DNA of 64,000 bases, from positions 959,656 to 1,023,655 of the forward strand of contig JADCRB010000041.1 of NCBI GenBank assembly GCA_021464245.1. The letters are read 5' to 3'. Under the pieces are notes generated by a model. The model was not told the origin of the DNA. It saw only the letters and a list, made by a program, of their open reading frames with translations, and ran no database searches. Every line of letters begins with the position of its first letter. Positions within the stretch are counted from its first letter, which is position 1. Below, piece by piece: positions 60,950-64,000 of the stretch. Position numbers and translations under genes: made by a program. The stretch is from Carallia brachiata (lineage: Eukaryota; Streptophyta; Magnoliopsida; Malpighiales; Rhizophoraceae).

Positions 60950-62645
60950 AACTATTCTCACAAAAGGCGTAGCTAAGATTTAGACGCCTATTCTCACAAT
61001 TAACAATCTTCTGACTACTGTACCTTGATGGCCTACTTTTGGGTGCCTATTGAAACGGCCCAAGTCGGCAAGTTGTGATGATCAGTTTTAATTGCCACGC
61101 GCCTAGTTTTGATGGAACCAAGTCCCTTGCTAAGGAGAAAATTCCACCCTTTAACGCGGTGGTTTCTTCTCTTTTCTGTTTTTTTTTTTTTTTCCGGTCA
61201 ATTTAACACGGTGTTTTCAATCACTAGAATTAATTTAAGGGCCCCAACTTTTAGATTTAAGAAGAGATCGAAGAATCAAATCCTGCCGTCTGTTTTAATA
61301 TTTCAAAGAAGAATGGAGTGTAAAGCACTCCATTCACTCCTTAAAATACCTAAACAGTACGCCATTTTACAAACAATTAATATCTAATCATTGATAATTT
61401 TTGAGTTAAAAAAAAAAAAAAAAATCCCAATGCTTTAAATTGAGTGCAAGGACACCTGGATCGGTGACAACTAGAGATGCTACTAACGGAAAGGTGCATT
61501 CATTCATCTCGCAATACTCTTCTCCTAGTTCTGATTGGTCCTTTGTCTCTGCTTTTTTTTTTTTTTCGCATAACATATGTTTTTAATTAAACCCCCCCAT
61601 GCCCAAATGATCCCTAATCCACGAATGAACAAACAATTATATATATTTTATGTCCCATGCCATGTGCAATCCCATGTTTGGTATAAGACAATAACGTTTA
61701 TGTTATTATGACAACTCTGCATAGGAGAAAGTACGAAGGAATATGAAAAATAAAAAAATGAAGGAATAACGCGTTGCAACTAACCTTTTTTTTTTTTTCT
61801 GCAACCAAACACTTAGAGTCTGTAACAGAAAATAGATGAGTTATTTTCATTTTTGGTTTGGAAAAAAATGCGACTGATTACAACACGTCACTCCTTTGTT
61901 TCTCAATTTTTTTCCCTGTCGTTGTAATAGGCCTGTAGAAAGTAAATCACTTACATTAACTCAAATGGTTTTAAGCTTTTGGGCTCAGCAAGAGGTTGTA
62001 AGATTAAATCTGATTCCTACATCAAATATCGCACGTTAAGTGAAATGCACGGTGCAAAGTGATATCTTTCATTGGTAAAGGACTTGATAAAATTCTTTTC
62101 CAACTAACAACTTTGATTATTTCTCAATTCCAAGGAAAAAAAATAAATTACGTGCCATACACTGCCAGATGTTGGGCAAGGTCATGGTACTTATATTAAT
62201 ATTATATATATTCATCAAGAAGAAAATATAGTTTTAAAAAAATTTATTGCATCGTTAGAAAAATATATTGCGGTCTCACAAAAATGTCAAGCATTTTTCA
62301 TGTATTGAAAAAATCAAAATGTATTGCATCTATAGCAAAATGTATTCAACATTTCAACTTGCTAAAAGTATATCATCGAAAAAAATATACTACGCAAAGA
62401 TGTACTATATTTTTGTATGTGTTAAAAAACATGAGAATACGTGAAGTTTCCAAGTTGTCCAATTCTTTTCCTTCTATGGTTATATATATATATATGAAAC
62501 AAGAGAATACTTTCTCAACAAAAAAAAAAAAAAAAAAACTTGGAGGTGAGATGTAATTTCATTAAAATATTATCCTCAAAGACAACAATAGTTATTTTTA
62601 AGGACAAGCATGCAATTTATTTTCAATAAAGGGACCAACATGCAA
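60950..62645. repeat. Third, partial copy of the CNL 3' flank (no CNL)
   Basis: This segment is collinear with about 6290-7933 plus 8556-8650 and with about 46280-47965. It lacks the 7942-8547 MITE, like the copy C flank. It is more diverged than the other two are from each other. No CNL sequence precedes it in the window, so it is a relic of a longer duplication or an unequal-exchange product. Confidence 0.85.
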
Positions 62646-63868
62646 TATTTTGGTGGAACATGTCCAAGGAAAAAGCAATGGACTACCAAATTCAACCATC
62701 GTAAGGAGCCTATAAAATTCTCAATTTTTTGTAAAATTATTTTGGTGAACATAGAATAAAAATATTTGTATTTATAATATATGCTCTTAATCTATTGGGT
62801 ATCATCCAAGAAACATCCTTGAGTAAGTTATGACCCATTGATTAGTGTAGCCTATCATTTAGTTTAATGCCTAAAATAAGACAATTCTCATATCTTTTAA
62901 AATAAAAAAAAAAAAAAAACGAGAGTTTGATCACAATTTCTTCTAAATTTCTCTCTATCAGACTAAAAGTTTTCACGTAAATCAAAGAAAAAGAGAACTT
63001 TATCATATACATACATTCAAATCAAAACAATGACATATATGACGATGCAATCTCTCCAATTTTTCCGGCTATCTTAATTAAAAATTTGTTCGTAAAGTCC
63101 GTCTCTGCCTCAATTCGTAGATAGATCCTTCGCCAGACATAACAAGAAAGCTGTCTTCTTGAGCCAGTCAACAGGCAGACGCGTATTAGGTCCGAGGCGA
63201 AGTGGGGACCCGACCTGGTCCGAACCCGGCAACATCCAAGAAATCCCCAAGTTGTCCACATTCATTACACATAACGTCTATTTCTAGGTGGGCATTTTGG
63301 TCCAATTAAAATTGGCGTTTAGCAATTATTAATATTATTATATAAGGACCATCAAAACCTTGTCCGTCTGACTTCTCTATCACTGGCGTTTTTTCCTCTG
63401 TAATTGTCATTGTTATATGTTTGTTTTTTTTCATTTTTTTGATTACTATTTTCTCTCTTGTTCTTGGGTTTTTCGTTCTATTTTAGCTTGGAGGGATCCT
63501 TTTTTTTTTCTTTCTGTTTTTTTTTGGAGATTTTAGAGGCCCTCTCTTTGGCAAGCTCGCCAGTTGTTTAGTATAAAAAAGCAACCATTTTTTCTTGTAA
63601 AAGAGTGAGAGACAGAGAGAGAGAGAGAGGGGGGCTATTTTTACTGGTGCTGTTGCTGGGGTTTACTGGAGATCGAAGGGGCTTGAAATTGGAGGCTTTA
63701 CGAATTAATTTTCTATTTTGATATCAATTACTGGGGAGGGGTTTTTTTTGTTTTGGTGATTGTGAAAGTTGATATTTTTCACCCTTTTTTTGAGGGATTT
63801 TAAGTGGGGTTTTTGAGTTTTGTGGAAATTTGGGAGATAAAGCAAAAAAAGAAAAAGAGAGAAAAAAA
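62646..63868. promoter_or_regulatory. Upstream region and 5' leader of the GT17-like gene
   Basis: There is no ORF of note; a minus frame at 63022-63261 in a GC-richer patch is unassigned. From about 63350 the sequence becomes leader-like: T-rich, then a (GA)n tract at 63604-63632, then G/T-rich and purine-rich sequence up to the ATG at 63869. GA/CT tracts in 5' leaders are common in plant genes. The exact transcription start is not visible. Confidence 0.45.
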
Positions 63869-63949
63869 ATGTGGTGGATTATGGGTGAAAATGGGGGCCG
63901 TTACTGCTCCAAGAAGACCGATGATATATGTGCAGATGTTTGTGGGCAG
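63869..63949 (+). CDS. First coding exon, probable GT17 family N-acetylglucosaminyltransferase (continues past window)
   Basis: ATG 63869 opens 27 codons, starting MWWIMGENGG and continuing RYCSKKTDDICADVCGQ, then a phase-0 donor CAG|GTACTT at 63949/63950. From memory of the family, the SKKTDDIC-DVCGQ signature opens plant beta-1,4-mannosyl-glycoprotein 4-beta-N-acetylglucosaminyltransferase-like proteins (GT17), which have a membrane anchor soon after this point and are presumed to act in the Golgi. Only this exon is visible, so no catalytic residues can be checked. The long GA-rich leader upstream supports it being a real first exon. Confidence 0.6.
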
Positions 63950-64000
63950 GTACTTGTTTCACTTTCAATTTTATCTTTCTGTTTTGTTTTTGGGTCTGAT

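Noticed and set aside
63022..63261. 79-codon minus-strand frame upstream of the GT17-like gene
   Set aside because: No domain recognised; a GC-richer patch in what is probably promoter DNA.

Overview
The window looks like nuclear DNA of a woody eudicot plant. It is AT-rich, with single-exon CC-NBS-LRR (CNL) resistance genes of the RPP13-like/I2 type, MITEs, a decayed Ty3/Gypsy (Tat-type) LTR retrotransposon and GT-AG exon borders. I cannot name the species from sequence alone.

Layout: (1) 2-3630, CNL copy A, cut by the left window edge and carrying one frameshift. (2) 3631-17444, its 3' flank, a diverged duplicate of 43854-53534 but carrying extra insertions (two hAT-like MITEs, a 2.6-kb foldback element with GA/CT arms, and a smaller MITE). 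(3) 17446-25380, a truncated Tat-type retrotransposon with gag, protease, RT, two RNase H domains, integrase and one 3' LTR. Between integrase and LTR it carries a decayed WUSCHEL-type homeobox gene (homeodomain, WUS-box, EAR-like tail). (4) 25381-31649, AT-rich intergenic DNA and the upstream region of a CNL. (5) 31650-35136, CNL copy B, riddled with small deletions. (6) A single 'n' at 35240, after which 26601-35239 is repeated almost verbatim as 35241 to about 43908. (7) 40308-43853, CNL copy C, the only intact CNL. (8) 43854-53534, its 3' flank. (9) 53535-63868, intergenic DNA with MITE-like, tandem-repeat and LINE-like remnants, plus a third copy (60950-62645) of part of the CNL 3' flank without any CNL. 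(10) 63869-63949, first coding exon of a probable GT17 glycosyltransferase gene that continues out of the window.

Two points matter most. First, the 'n' and the near-perfect 8.6-kb repeat suggest two unmerged contig ends. Many of the small deletions in CNL copy B fall exactly where copies A and C differ, which points to a collapsed consensus rather than a natural pseudogene. The locus probably holds fewer CNLs than the sequence shows. Second, the retrotransposon carrying a WUSCHEL-like gene, with a TATA-like box about 90 bp upstream of its ATG, is the best candidate for something undescribed: a mobile element carrying a stem-cell-type homeobox repressor gene.

Only copy C and the terminal GT17 exon look like functional host coding sequence. 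The retroelement genes are broken by stops and frameshifts.
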